The translations under genes and the position numbers were made by a program. A stretch of DNA of 64,000 nt, taken from NCBI RefSeq assembly GCF_963169125.1, contig NC_084801.1, positions 73,411,696 to 73,475,695 on the forward strand, given 5' to 3'. The notes beneath the pieces were generated by a model that saw nothing but the letters and a program-made list of their open reading frames with translations, was not told where the DNA came from and made no database searches. Positions 22,564 to 33,756 of this stretch are shown here, piece after piece. This stretch comes from Humulus lupulus (taxonomy: Eukaryota; Streptophyta; Magnoliopsida; Rosales; Cannabaceae). How positions within the stretch are numbered: position 1 is the stretch's first letter; every line of letters begins with the position of its first letter.

Positions 22564-25500
22564 GGTTCAGAGTATGAACCACAGAGTTCAGGAGTTGGTT
22601 GGTTTTGACGGATGAACTCGTGTTGTTGGTTCCTAGAAAGGTTTGGGGACCTGATATTGTGTTGAAAAGGGGGTTTCTAGATGTAAGTTGGATTTGAGAT
22701 CTCCAGTTATCCCTGAGAGCAGCAGCAAAGGGTCACTAGTGTGTGAGTTAGCTGTGGAGTTTGTTAGTTGAGATGGGATAGAAGAACAGCGGATTCTCTG
22801 GGGAGATGGTTGAATTAGATGTTTTAACAGTAGGGTTACCGGTGATGGTTTACTGTGAAGTATGGACAGATAAGGGTACTATATGAAAGGCGTATAGGGT
22901 GTTATCCTCTAGTGTTGAGGAAGGTACGAGTTGACAAGGAATTTATCAATAGATGAGCTGAGTTAATTCCACCCTTGGTTAAGAGGACGAGAGATCTTGA
23001 TTAGGGGGTTATGTTAAATGTGGAGGCAGAGGGATGCCTGGAATTGGTACTCGGGGTGAGGTACTGGCTCAATGGGTTGGAAAGAACCTAGATGATGATT
23101 GTTAGAAGGGATTATAAGACATGATTTGAACCGTGGAGACGGGTGGACTTATAAGTTCGGTTTGGACTGTTGGGGGTAACAGCAGCGTAGCTCAATGGGT
23201 TTGGTGAAGCGGGTAATTCATTTCAGGAAGTTATATTGATGGATGTATCTGGAATTGATGGCGACCCATTTAAGGATATGAGATCTGGAATAGTCTAGGG
23301 AATTTGGGCCGCCCTGATATGAGGAATTATCGTATGTACGTGGATGGCGGAGAGGGCCATGATGTCGAGGAACTGATGTTTGATGATTAGAGCATGAGTG
23401 CTAGAGCCGCAAGGGCAGTGCTTCCTTTGATGGAATTAGTAAAGATAGATTCGGGACAATCAAGTTAAAAGAACCCCGGATAGGGTTGTGGCTTCTGGAA
23501 TTGCCAAGAAAGGGGAGAGGTCTGGGTGAAAGGATGGTACTGTTATTTGATAGAACGCAGCAAGGTTGGATTCACGATTGTTGAGGTAGAAGGACCCCAG
23601 ACAGGGCTTGGGCACCTAATTTGAGATTTGAAAGAAGCTTGATTGCTAAGGTGGTTGTCGAGCTGGCGTCAGGAACCAGGGAGGTTAGTTAGTATGCGCT
23701 TGGGGGAGAGGATGCCACCTGAGAGGAGGTCAGGTGAGGACTTCTGCATAGAATGACTCGATATGTTGGGATGGATTTCCCATGGTGAGGAACAGAGAGC
23801 CAGAGTGCAGTGATACATTCAAAGTTCGAGGCTGAGTCCTCAAGGGTGAGTATTTAACTGATGAGCTTATGCTTTGGTCAGGTAGCGAACTGAAAGGATT
23901 CGGTGTTGCGAATGCTCCGAGAGGGTGATGGACATAGAGAGGGTGCCTCTATGGTGCCATTCGAGAGGCTGAGGACAGTGATACTTATTGAGAAGGAATT
24001 AGAAACTCTGGCAGATGAATTGTTGAGGATATCATCTGGAGTACGTAAAGGAGACGGAGCTGATCAGTGGGAAAATTACGTGGGTATGTAAAGAAAGATT
24101 TAGGGGATACTTCAAGGTCAGACTACAGATAGGTTGGTATAAGGGATGTTGTAGAAGACGGTTTTGGCCGACAGAAAGTCTATTGAAGCAATCGAAGAAA
24201 TTTGATCTTGGATTAGCCAGAGTGTTATACTGCGGAGATTGCTAGTATCGTCGGGTTAGGACGAAAATTACAATGTTGGATACAAGATGGGACGATGTCC
24301 CCAAGAGTTGATCTACGACCTGGTTATGGCCAGTTGGAAACCAAGGATAAAGACTTTTCGTGAATTGATTAGGTTGCACGGGGCAGGGTGTGAGGAATTG
24401 GTAACAAGGATTCTGGAACAGTTCAAGCTGCAGCAGCACAGGTAAGTTCTTTAGACAGAGAATGCATGAACGGTGTGGGCAAGTTCCCTTCAAGTTCACG
24501 AGCAGTACATATGGATTACTCCCAGACAGAAATGGTGAGCAAGTGACTATGCGAAAGACGTTTGTACCCAGAAGGCGAAGTCACAGGTAAGGTTCTACGG
24601 AGTGTTAGTTTGGATGTCTTCAGGAGTTCTCAGATTACAGCTGCAAGAAGAAAGGACAGGTATGTGAAGATTTGATCTGATGTCACAAAGAAGCTAATGA
24701 AGAACGTCCGAAGAATTGAAGGCATAACAAGACTGGTAAGCGCATCATCTATTGCACAAGCATCTCCGAGGACAACTACATCAGAGATGAGGAGAACAGT
24801 AAAACTTGAGGTTAGACGGACTGAATGTGTCGAATCAGAAAGAAATTCAGAAGACAAGGTAAGAATTGATTAATATCTGGGAATGATGGAATGTGTGTGT
24901 GTTATGGCTAAGTTAAGAGTGGTGGCATAAAGGACTTGGTCTATGATGAGGTACTTGAGTGTTGGGTATTAGTAAGAAGGTTAACGTTGAGACCCAGATG
25001 CGGTGAAAAGTAGCAGACGGATGACCAGTGCTGGAAATCCTCAATTGAGCGAGGGGAGATATAATTAGAGGCGGAGCTCCTAACTGTGAGGCGAGTATCA
25101 GTCAGGGAATAATGCCATAGATTGCAATGGAAGATATAAGGCAACGACTGAGATTGGCGTAACGTTAGTAGGTTTGATTAGCTGGTGAGGGTCACTGAGC
25201 TATGGAATCCGAAGTGTCGGCTTGGGTCAAAGCAGGGAAGAACCCTGCTAAGGTGGTACAAGTTAGGATACCAGGAATGGATGAAGGATCCAATTAGATT
25301 TGGTTTATGAATGAGAATTCTGAATGGACATTATTCCACCTCCTAGGGTACGTCGTACCGGGAGGGTCGAGCGGGTGCCGGGATATAGCATTTTCCTTTG
25401 GACCCTGAGGGGTTAGGTGATGTGGTGGTGTATCATGGGGATAGACCACATTAGACCTTAAGTAAGGTATTTGGACATGAAGAGTTTTAACTCGGTTGTT

Positions 25501-26354
25501 TGAAGTTAATGTCGATTGGGTCGAGTGGACTGGTTTCAGGATGGAGCGTCGACGATATCGAATTGAGACCATTTAGTAGTTTAAATTTTGGAATGGGCCT
25601 AGAGGACGAAAAGAACAGAGTGGGAACCTGGAATTGTCAGTTGATTGCAAGTGAATTGGCAGTCTGAAAGTTATTAAAGATCTTAAAGAATTAAGCGCTG
25701 AGTAGGCGAATACTTGAGGTATTAAGGGAAGTGTAATCCCTGACGATTTAGTTGCAGTGGCAGTTGTTGGTGTCTTGTTAATGTAACGCATAATGAATAC
25801 TATGGGTTGGCTTTGGTTCAGAGAGAAAGCCAGAGAGGTTGTTGGAATCCTTAAGGCAGGAGTGTCTGCATATTCGAAAGAATAAAGAGCAGGTAAATTG
25901 TTAAATGTTGAGGAAATAAAGTTCCGGAAGGAAAGATTTGTAGCTCTACGTAATAGCAGACGAGGATCTGTAAGGTGTTCAGAGAAAGAAGGGAGAGTTC
26001 TGACTCTTATTTCAACATGAAATTCAGAAGTTGTACTAAGGGTTAGGCCAGCGGGGCCTACAAGCTGATCCCACCTAGTAGAGGTGATGAATTGGTCAAT
26101 GAATTGGCTATCGAGAAGACAATGAATTAGTAATTGTAATCTAGGCAGACCCTGAAGTTTCAGCAGGGTTGCGGGGTAAGCAAGAAGCTATCGGGAGCAT
26201 GGCTATTAGACAAAATCTTGAGGGGCAAGATTGTTACTCCTGTAAGAGTGTTGTTGAAAAGTAAAGTAAAGGCGGTGGACCTTGGAAGTTATGGTCAGAA
26301 CTGCGGGTTTATTGACTGGTGTGTTTGGATAAATTTCGAGGACGAAATTTTTAT
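22564..26354 (+). other. Element A internal region without recognisable domains
   Basis: 3.8 kb of moderately GC DNA full of stops in all frames. I searched by eye for protease (DSGAT), RT (YxDD), RNase H and integrase signatures and found none. Isolated phrases faintly recall degenerate pol sequence but do not line up in any frame. This fits a large retrotransposon derivative that kept only LTRs, primer site, leader and purine tract. Confidence 0.6.
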
Positions 26355-26367
26355 GAGGAGGGGATAG
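26355..26367 (+). promoter_or_regulatory. Element A polypurine tract
   Basis: GAGGAGGGGATAG immediately before the 3' LTR, identical to that of element B. It is preceded by TTTCGAGGACGAAATTTTTATG, also shared with B. Confidence 0.85.
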
Positions 26368-26368
26368 T

Positions 26369-28615
26369 TGTAACGACCCAAATTCGCTAATAAGGCTTAA
26401 GGGCCTTGATTAGTGTGCCAGGAGGGCAGGTTGGGATTTATGTGTGATTTTATGAATTAAATGCATGATTATGATTTAAAGCATGTTATTTGGCTATTTG
26501 TTTAAACTGAGATGCATGGCTATGTTTACTAGTATGCATATAGGCCCGGATCGTGTTAGAAGGGCATAATTGTAATTCTGGCCATGATGGGCATAACTGT
26601 ATTGATATGTGATAATTGTATTCTGTGAATTGTACCGCGTGTGTGTGGTTTTATTATTGTGATGCACGTGCCGAGACGGTCCTAGAGAGCTAGTTAACTT
26701 AGATGTCACAACGGGATTTTGTACCCGGCTCGGGAGGAGCCTAGGGGTACCTCGGGAATTATATGGTTAAGTTGAGATTTAGCGGGTAATGGTTATTGGA
26801 GATTTAGTAACCTAGGTAACCATTAGTTACTGCTGAGAGTAACAAGTTTTAGAAAGAAAATGGTAGAAATGAAATAGAAGAGTAAGGACTTAAGTGCCCT
26901 TGAGGTTTAAGTAGGAAAGGATAGGCAAGGAGGGGAAAAATGGTCATTTGGTTGGGAAATAGATAAATGGCAGCTGGGATTTGGGGGTATACGGTTTGGG
27001 GCATTTATGCCACTTGAGGCTTGATTGAAATTGAAGAGAAGAAAGAGAAGGAGAAAGAAGGTTAGGGCAAGAAGAAGAAGAGAAGGAGAAGTGGGAGTCT
27101 AGGAGGAGATCAAGGACTTTGTGTGGGTTCTCCATTTGAGGTAAGGTTTTTAGACTCATCTAAGTTTTGATTTCTGTTTTGATTGGTAAAATCTAGAGCT
27201 TAAGTTGTTTTTGTTGAGTTTTGAGTTAGTTGTTTGAGTTTTGGTTTGGGTGGCTGAAAATAGGAATCAAGGGGTGGATTCTTGGGTGTGTTGATGTTTT
27301 GATCTTGTATCTAGTGCCTATAGGTTGTTAAGTTGTTCATATGAAGCTTGGAATTGGTTTTAGGGGTTTGGGTATTGGTTTTGTATGATTTGGGATGGTT
27401 TAAGCTCGGAGAAAACGCAGGAGAAAACCCAGAATTCTGGGTCTGCGATGGCGTGCCGCGACACAGGTTTTTCGTGCCGCGGCAAGGGAGCCCCTGACTG
27501 ATGGGTGCCGCGGCACAAGGCAAATTTCAGGATGGCATTTTTAGGCAATTTTAGGCCTTTGCTCCGGGAGTTCGGGGGATGTCTCCAGGGTGTTGTTTTA
27601 AGGTTTTAGAGGTCCCGAGAGTGCGGGATTGGTCCCGGGAAGTGGTTTTGGGTTGATTAGTATTGAGGGATGTTTCTTGTGTGTTGTGACTAGGTTGTTG
27701 GTGAGGCTCGTGCTTGAGGACCGTGCTCGCGGCTTTAGTGCATCAGGAGGCTCGGAATTCAGGTAAGAAAACTATAACACCCGTAGGATAGGGCATGGGC
27801 CCATAGTATGATTGCGGGGCGTGGCCCTATATTGCATCACATGTTAGGGTGCAGACTTAAATGAATTAATATTTGATTGCATGTTGTTGTGTTATATTAT
27901 ATGTGTGATTATGATGAAATGAACGGCAAGGGCCGAGTACGGCGTAGGCCGGGGCGGCCGTGGGCCGAGTACGGCGTAGGCCGGGGCGGCCATGGGCCGA
28001 AAGTAACACCTAGCACATGGGATGCTATATTCAGGGTGGGACCCAAGGGATACATGAGTTATCCTCGCGGTGAGAACCGATACCCCAGGGCTTTGGTAAG
28101 TGTCCTGGGGCGGCATGGCCGTGTTTGCTTAGTCTAATGATTGACTTGTTTATTTGTGGATTATCTGTTATGATAAACTGTATACATTGCATATGTTATG
28201 TTCTGCATGAGTTTTCTTGCTGGGCTTCGGCTCACGGGTGCTCTGTGTTGCAGGTAAGGGAAATGACTGAATCAACCAACCATGAGTACGGAGAGCGTGA
28301 AGCGGCGCGTACATGTTTGGCCTGCCCGACTGCTTTGGTTGGGGGTTTATTTGAAAATGGCTGTAATAATCTACAATTTTATGATTTATCAACTGTAAAC
28401 TTATTTCAAGATGTAAATAGTTTTCAAACCTTATTTTGGGATCCCAAATGTTTAATAATAGAAGTTTTAATGAAATGACGCATTTTCAAAGATTACAGCC
28501 TTCACTTTTAATTAGTCACACTTTTGTTTCAAAACCTCGGTTAGCGAGTCCATTGCACACTGTTTTGTCTTAGAAAACTCACTTAGTAACGGCTCTAAGG
28601 GAGTAGGGCGTTACA
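26369..28615 (+). repeat. Element A 3' LTR (2,247 bp)
   Basis: Same length as the 5' LTR, with about four substitutions seen by eye (near 26761, 27519, 27648 and 28601). It is followed by the ACCGT target duplication and then by the rest of element C's left LTR. Confidence 0.9.
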
Positions 28616-28719
28616 ACCGTCTCGGGAAGTCATCACACTATCACGCCACAATTCTAGACCCGTGCCTTACGGGATCATTTCCATATGGCCCCCTTTGCAA
28701 GACATAGACGCGAAGCTGC

Positions 28720-28960
28720 CCTGGCCTCGCTCGGAGACTCGTGCGCGACGCCGTGGGCATCGCTCGGCCACCCGTGCGCGACGCCCCCTGGCCTCGCTCG
28801 GCCACCGTGCGTGACGCCCCCTGGCCTCGCTCGGCCACCGTATGCGATGCCCCCTGGCCTCGCTCGGCCACCGTGCACGATGCCATGGGCCTCGCTCGGC
28901 CACCCGTTCGCGACGCCCCCTGGCCTTGCTCGGCCACCATGCGCGATGCCCCTTGTCATG
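28720..28960. repeat. GC-rich minisatellite in element C LTR
   Basis: About eight variants of a 32-34-bp unit containing CTCGCTCGGCCACCGTGCG followed by a GATGCC/GACGCC variant. The right LTR holds a shorter array at 36971-37165. Confidence 0.8.
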
Positions 28961-28994
28961 GCCCAGCCGCGAAGCCCGTGCCACCATCTCGCAC

Positions 28995-29270
28995 CAGCCG
29001 CCCCACATCCGAGGGCCTCGCCCCAGACGTCTCACGTCCGGGCGCCCAAGCCTCGCACCAGCCGCCTCGCGTCCGAGGGCCTCGCCCCAGACGTCTCACG
29101 TCCGGGCGCCCAAGCCTCGCACTAGCCGCCTTGCATCCGAGGGCCTCACCCATGCCCACGGAGTGGCCTCGCCATCTAGGCCTCGTGGTGGCCTCGCCCG
29201 TGCCCACGAAGTGGCCCTGCCATCTAGGCCCCGGAGTGGTCTCACCCAAGGTGACCCCGCCCATGGCCTC
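28995..29270. repeat. Second and third tandem repeat families in element C LTR
   Basis: 28995-29140 repeats a roughly 63-bp unit (CGTCCGAGGGCCTCGCCCC ... CGCACCAG), about two and a half copies. 29146-29270 repeats a roughly 48-bp unit (GTGGCCTCGCC ... CATCTAGGCC). Copy-number change here explains most of the length difference between the two LTRs. Confidence 0.65.
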
Positions 29271-29975
29271 ATGGGGGTCGCGTCCGCAGCACACTCGGCC
29301 TCGTGAACAGTCAAGAGAGCCGCGCCATCAATAAGCCTCCCAAGGGGGCCTCCCGAAGGAATGAGAGCTACGTCACCTAGTGGCCACGTAAGTAGAGCCA
29401 TGCACCAAGGGTCCCATTCCTTACACCTTAAGACCCCTATGCTTAGAGGCTCCAGTACGAGTCGAATAGGACATACTTGTACGACCCAGTACTGAGTACG
29501 GACACCACTACCAGTGAGACTGCTGGGATAAGAGTTATGGCCCGTACGTCTACGGCCAAGGGTCAGAGTCGACACCACTACCACCTGCGCCACTATGCCT
29601 GCCACCACTCATCAGACATGGGTACAGACAAGTAGTGGAGACATCCTCCTGACACCTGCTCCTGTACTAGATGTACGACCATAACCTCTGAAGCCACTCC
29701 CCTGACATGGTATTTATGTACCACTTGGTCTCCTGGACCACCAAGTACCTAAGGCCATTAGAGCCTACTATAAAATGAACTGGAACACCACCTGAAGGGG
29801 GGTTGGAAATTTTACTATAGCAAAGGCTTGAATGTGAATGAAAGACTGAATTCTCCATTATTGTTCTATCATTGTTCTTGAGGGATTGTTTAAGTTCCTA
29901 CAACTTTTCCATTAGTGATCTTGACTTGATAATTTTTCCAACTCAACTTAGTTGACGAGTTCTCACCGTCAACAG

Positions 29976-29993
29976 TTTGGCTCCGTCTGTGGG
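29976..29993 (+). promoter_or_regulatory. Element C primer-binding-like site
   Basis: TTTGGCTCCGTCTGTGGG one base after the LTR end. Its position and TTTGGC start fit a Tat/Athila primer site. I cannot name the tRNA with confidence. Confidence 0.55.
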
Positions 29994-30042
29994 AACGTTA
30001 GTTTCGAGCTACTGTTCCACCATTATTCACGGCAAGAAGAAA

Positions 30043-30588
30043 ATGCCAAGACATTCAAAGCGACTGAGGGAGCCACGAGAGGTAGAGGTTCACCTAAACG
30101 GAGTCCAGCTGAAGGCCTCCATGAAGGACGCTCCTCCACCTAGAGACGTGGAGCCCCCGAAGGACCCTGAGGTTCACGGAGGTGATAGAGTGGCCTCGTC
30201 ACCGGGCGCCCCACCTGGAGAAAGTCCTCCAAGAGCACCATCGGGAAATGCTAATGAGTTCCCTCCTCCAAAACCACCGCAGGTACCGAACTCCGGCCGG
30301 CAGGACCCGGGCCCTTCTGCCCGTAGGCATGATAAGCATCCCCGGGTCCATTCCGTAAACTCAAGTTCAAAGTCTCAGTTCTATGAAGAGGAAATACGTG
30401 AGCTCCACCGTAAGAACCAAAGGTTGGAGACCACCTTGGAGAACATGCAAGAGGTCCTGAACGGCCTGTTACAGGGTAAGTCGAGCGTGACCTTGCCTAA
30501 GAGGAAGGAGAAGGGCAAGGATGGGGTGGAGACCATTGTACCAGTAGATGATGGGAGAACCCGACACTCAACCAGTAACACCCCCTGA
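30043..30588 (+). pseudogene. Element C gag, N-terminal part (before frameshift)
   Basis: It starts MPRHSKRLREPREVEVH and runs through a Pro-rich, charged region to a predicted coiled coil (QFYEEEIRELHRKNQRLETT, about residues 110-150). The frame closes at 30588, but homologous sequence continues in the +2-shifted frame from about 30553, so there is a frameshift in the VDDGR region. This part corresponds to the low-complexity N-terminus of Tat gag proteins. A slightly earlier ATG at 29977 lies inside the primer-binding site and is unlikely to be used. Confidence 0.6.
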
Positions 30589-31963
30589 ACCGCCTAAGCA
30601 GGCCCAGAAACCCGCGCCGAGGACCAACGCTGCCCCTAACAATGAGGACGAGGTCACCTCTAAAAAAGCACCCTCAGATTTATGGGAGGAGCTCAATAAA
30701 AAAAGGGCGGGCAAAGGGACCACGCCCCCTATGGCCCCTCAAGAGGGCAAGGGAAAGGCGGATCTTAGCCCGTCCGCTTTGAGGGACACTCTAAGCAAGA
30801 GGAGGCAGGACCTGGACACGGAGATGAAGAGCCTGCGAAACAAGATTGTCACCGTATCAGGCGGTCAGGTCTATGAGGAACAATTCGACCATGAGTCACC
30901 GTTCGTGAGGGAGATTCAGGCCATCTGGTTCCCTGCCAACTTTAAGGAACCCAATATGACCCCCTACGAAGGGAACACGGATCCAAAGTACCACCTAGAT
31001 GCGTTTAACGATCTGATGAAACTGAGAGGTATTGGAAGTGGAGCTAGATGCCGCTACTTCACCGTCACTTTGAAAGGACCCGCCTACAAGTGGTTCAAGA
31101 GATTAAGGCTAGGGTCCATCAGGTCCTCGCAACAGATTTATGACGAATTCCTCCAACAGCACCATGCCGTGAGGGATTACACGATGCCAGGTACCAGCTT
31201 GGCCAATGTGAAGCAAGGGGAGAATGAGAGCCTGAAAAGCTACATTCACCGGTTCAATATGGAGGCCGCGAAAGTGGGGAGCCTGACTCGCCGAGAGCTA
31301 AAAATGGCCATTACAACAGGGGTGCTCCCAGGAAGCAAGTTGTGGGACAACATGCTGAAGAGCGAGGTCACTGACTTAGACGACTTCTACGAGAGAGCGC
31401 AGAAGTACATACGTGTGGAGGATGGCCACACAAACCTAAAGGCAGGAAAGGAGGAGCCCCACGCGAAGCCCCCAACTAACAACGGGTCGAATGTAGCAAA
31501 GAAGAAAAGGGCATACGATGGATCAAGAGATGACCACCAGAGGAAAACCAAACAGGGGAATGATCACAGGCAAGCGGCATACATTTACTACACAGACCTC
31601 ACAGATACCAGGGAGCACATTTACCTCACCAATGAAGATCGAGTTCCTTTCAAAAGGCCCCCACCAATGAGAAAGGACCGGTCCAAAAGAGACCCTAGTA
31701 GATACTGTCAGTACCACAAGGATACCGGTCACACCATGGCAGAGTGTATCCATTTGAAGGAAAAAATTGAGGAACTCATCCGCAGGGGACATTTGGGCAG
31801 GTATGTGCGCAAGGATAACCAGAGGCCAGAAGGAGGAGTGTCCCCGCCGCGGGCACGTGAGGTGGCCCGGGAAGTGCAAGGAGAGGTTAGGACCATCTTT
31901 GGAGGACCAGGATTCGGAGGCGATTCTAGGAAAGGGCGAGACAGGTATGCTAAGGAGGCCTGA
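30548..31963 (+). pseudogene. Element C gag core
   Basis: 471 codons. After a charged linker comes the retrotransposon gag core (about residues 120-300) with MTPYEGNTDPKYHLDAFND, YKWFKRLRLGSI and ESLKSYIHRFN, which forms the virus-like particle. Near residue 390 is a histidine/cysteine knuckle variant, RYCQYHKDTGHTMAEC, as in element D ([15 protein letters not shown]). The frame ends at TGA 31961-31963. The protease follows in another frame, so gag and protease are now separated by at least one lesion in 31964-32061. Confidence 0.75.
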
Positions 31964-32061
31964 CGAAGTCCACCACATCGCATTTTAAGTTTGGAGCAAC
32001 GCCCCCCGAAGAGCTTCAAAGGTGAGAATGACTCAATAACTTTCCTCATAACGACCCCCTG

Positions 32062-32544
32062 GTGCTAACCGCCCAGCTAGCTAACATGAGGGTACATCGG
32101 GTCATGGTGGATAACGGGAGCTCTGTGGACATCTTGTATCGACAGGTGCTGGAAAAGATGGGGTTGAGCCTCCGTCACCTAAAGCCTTGCACTACGACTT
32201 TGTATGGGTTTACGGGAGATTCGATGCAACCCCTGGGGACAATCGAATTAGCCCTCACCATGGGGGAGCAACCCAGGCAAACCACCGTAATGGCTAACTT
32301 CGTCGTGGTAGATTGCACCTCAGCCTTCAATGCGGTATTAGGGAGACCCTCTCTAAGAGAATTGAAGGCGATAACTTCTGTGTATCACCTAGCAATGAAA
32401 TTCCCTACCCCTGGGGGAGTAGCATGTGTGAAAGGGGAGCAGAAGGAAGCGAGGGAATGCTATAACATGTCCCTTCGCGCAGCCACCAAACCATCCATGC
32501 CAATGACGATGGTTGTGCATGAAGGAGCGACCCACACAAGTTAG
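32062..32544 (+). pseudogene. Element C aspartic protease fragment
   Basis: It reads ANMRVHRVMVDNGSSVDILY, a retropepsin active site of the DNGSS type typical of Tat elements, and later VVDCTSAFNAVLGRPSLRE. Element D has the matching [11 protein letters not shown] and [10 protein letters not shown]. The frame ends at 32544 just past CYN, where element D continues into the linker and reverse transcriptase. No RT, RNase H or integrase follows, so the pol gene was lost by deletion. The protein would mature Gag if expressed. Confidence 0.75.
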
Positions 32545-32889
32545 ATCCGCACAAGATTGGACCCACAGGTTACGAAGCCTCTCGAGAAGTGCTACCAGCA
32601 ACGCTTCGGCTCTTAGTGCCAAAAGAACCTATGTTTAGGTTGTTCTTCGTTATTTTAGCTTAATTAAGAATCAAAGAGGCTACCCTAGGTAGCCTCCTAG
32701 TTAGATGTAACCCCCCCTTTTTATTTACAAAGTTAGATGTAAACCGCGTGTTATGAATGAAACCGTTTGCTACTTCCTGTGTTTATTTTCTTCGCTGCAC
32801 GAGCATCAGCCAAAGTGCCTGCCGAAATAAATTTCACGAAGCACTTGGGGGGCAGGACAGGGGGCAAGAACATGCAGCCAGCAAAAGGA

Positions 32890-33060
32890 ACCTAAAAAGG
32901 TCTCCTAAAAAGGGACCCTCTAACGGAGGATCCTAAAAAGGACCATTGCCCTCCTAACTCCTAAAAAGGGACCCTCTAACGGAGGATCCTAAAAAGGACC
33001 CCTTGCCCTCCTAACTCCTAAAGGGGACCCTCTACCAAGAGGATCCTGAAAACAACCCTC
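32890..33060. repeat. Tandem repeat array, about 60-bp unit
   Basis: Three degenerate copies of a unit built from CTAAAAAGGGACCCTCTAAC, GGAGGATCCTAAAAAGGACC and a GCCCTCCTAACT spacer. Confidence 0.7.
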
Positions 33061-33225
33061 CATCAGGAGGACCCTAAAAAGGGCCCTTCAGCGGGGATCC
33101 CAGAGGGACCCCCTATATCAGGGCCTTAAGCGGAGTCCTTACAACGCATCTCCTGGGATCACAAGGATTAGCTACCCTTGTGAATATCAAGGAGGCCTTA
33201 GGGACTTACAAAAAAAAATATATAT

Positions 33226-33363
33226 ATGGTAACGATGATAATAAGTCTAGAGCGGCCACCAAGCCGTCTAGCCAATAATAAGTCTAGCCATTATATGGTA
33301 ACGACAATAATAAGTCTAGAGCGGCCACCAAGCCGTCTAGCCAAAAAGGATCCCAAAAGAGAC
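33226..33363. repeat. 69-bp direct duplication
   Basis: ATGGTAACGATGATAATAAG at 33226 recurs as ATGGTAACGACAATAATAAG at 33295, both followed by TCTAGAGCGGCCACCAAGCC. Confidence 0.8.
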
Positions 33364-33756
33364 CCTTGTAAAAATAGTACTATGCATAATGACGAGAAGG
33401 ACGCTTCTCGCAACAAATAATAAGCGCGCGCAAAAATATATAAAAGGATAGCTAGGACCCAAGGGGTCAAAATATCCTTATAAAAGTAATCAAGAGGTAC
33501 CAAAAGAGGTCTCAGTGAACCCTTTCACATGGGCTCCAAAGGACCTCCAGCCTGGTAAATAAAAGAGGTGATAGCCTTAAAAGGGCCTCAAACGCAGGCT
33601 TAAAAGGGCCTCAAATGCAGTAGAACAAGAAATAAATAGCAGCTCATGTATTTATACATTAGAAAAAAGAGTACTTGAGATAGTACAAGAGTTACCAAAA
33701 GAAAAGTAGCAGTGATAATGATATTACAAAGTAAAAAAAAAAAAAGCAAGACTACT

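Larger units (their letters stand above)
10343..28615 (+). mobile_element. Element A: non-autonomous Tekay-type retrotransposon, host of element B
   Basis: Two 2,247-bp LTRs (10343-12589 and 26369-28615) begin TGTAACGACCC and end GGCGTTACA, flanked by target duplication ACCGT (10338-10342, 28616-28620). An initiator-tRNA-Met type primer-binding site (12593-12604) and a purine tract (26355-26367) are intact. The interior, after removing element B, is about 4.3 kb and shows no gag or pol domain. The leader just after the primer site resembles that of element B, so A looks like a large retrotransposon derivative of the same Tekay stock that would depend on B-like proteins. Confidence 0.88.
28616..29974 (+). 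repeat. Element C left LTR, remainder
   Basis: It matches 36866-37899 of the right LTR but is about 320 bp longer because of extra GC-rich tandem repeats (28720-29300). A TATA box (TATAAAAT, 29769-29776) sits about 200 bp before the LTR end GTCAACA. Several overlapping open frames in the GC-rich part arise from the repeats. Confidence 0.88.
32545..33756. other. Element C non-coding spacer with tandem repeats
   Basis: This occupies the place of RT-RNase H-integrase. It holds a tandem array at 32890-33060 (units with CCTAAAAAGGGACCCTCTA and GGAGGATCCTAAAAAGGACC) and a 69-bp duplication at 33226-33363 (units with AATAAGTCTAGAGCGGCCAC). No coding domain is seen. Confidence 0.65.

Noticed and set aside
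28641..29608. Six overlapping frames of 94-197 codons rich in Arg, Ala and Pro
   Set aside because: They are produced by the GC-rich minisatellites of element C's LTR, where stops are rare in every frame.
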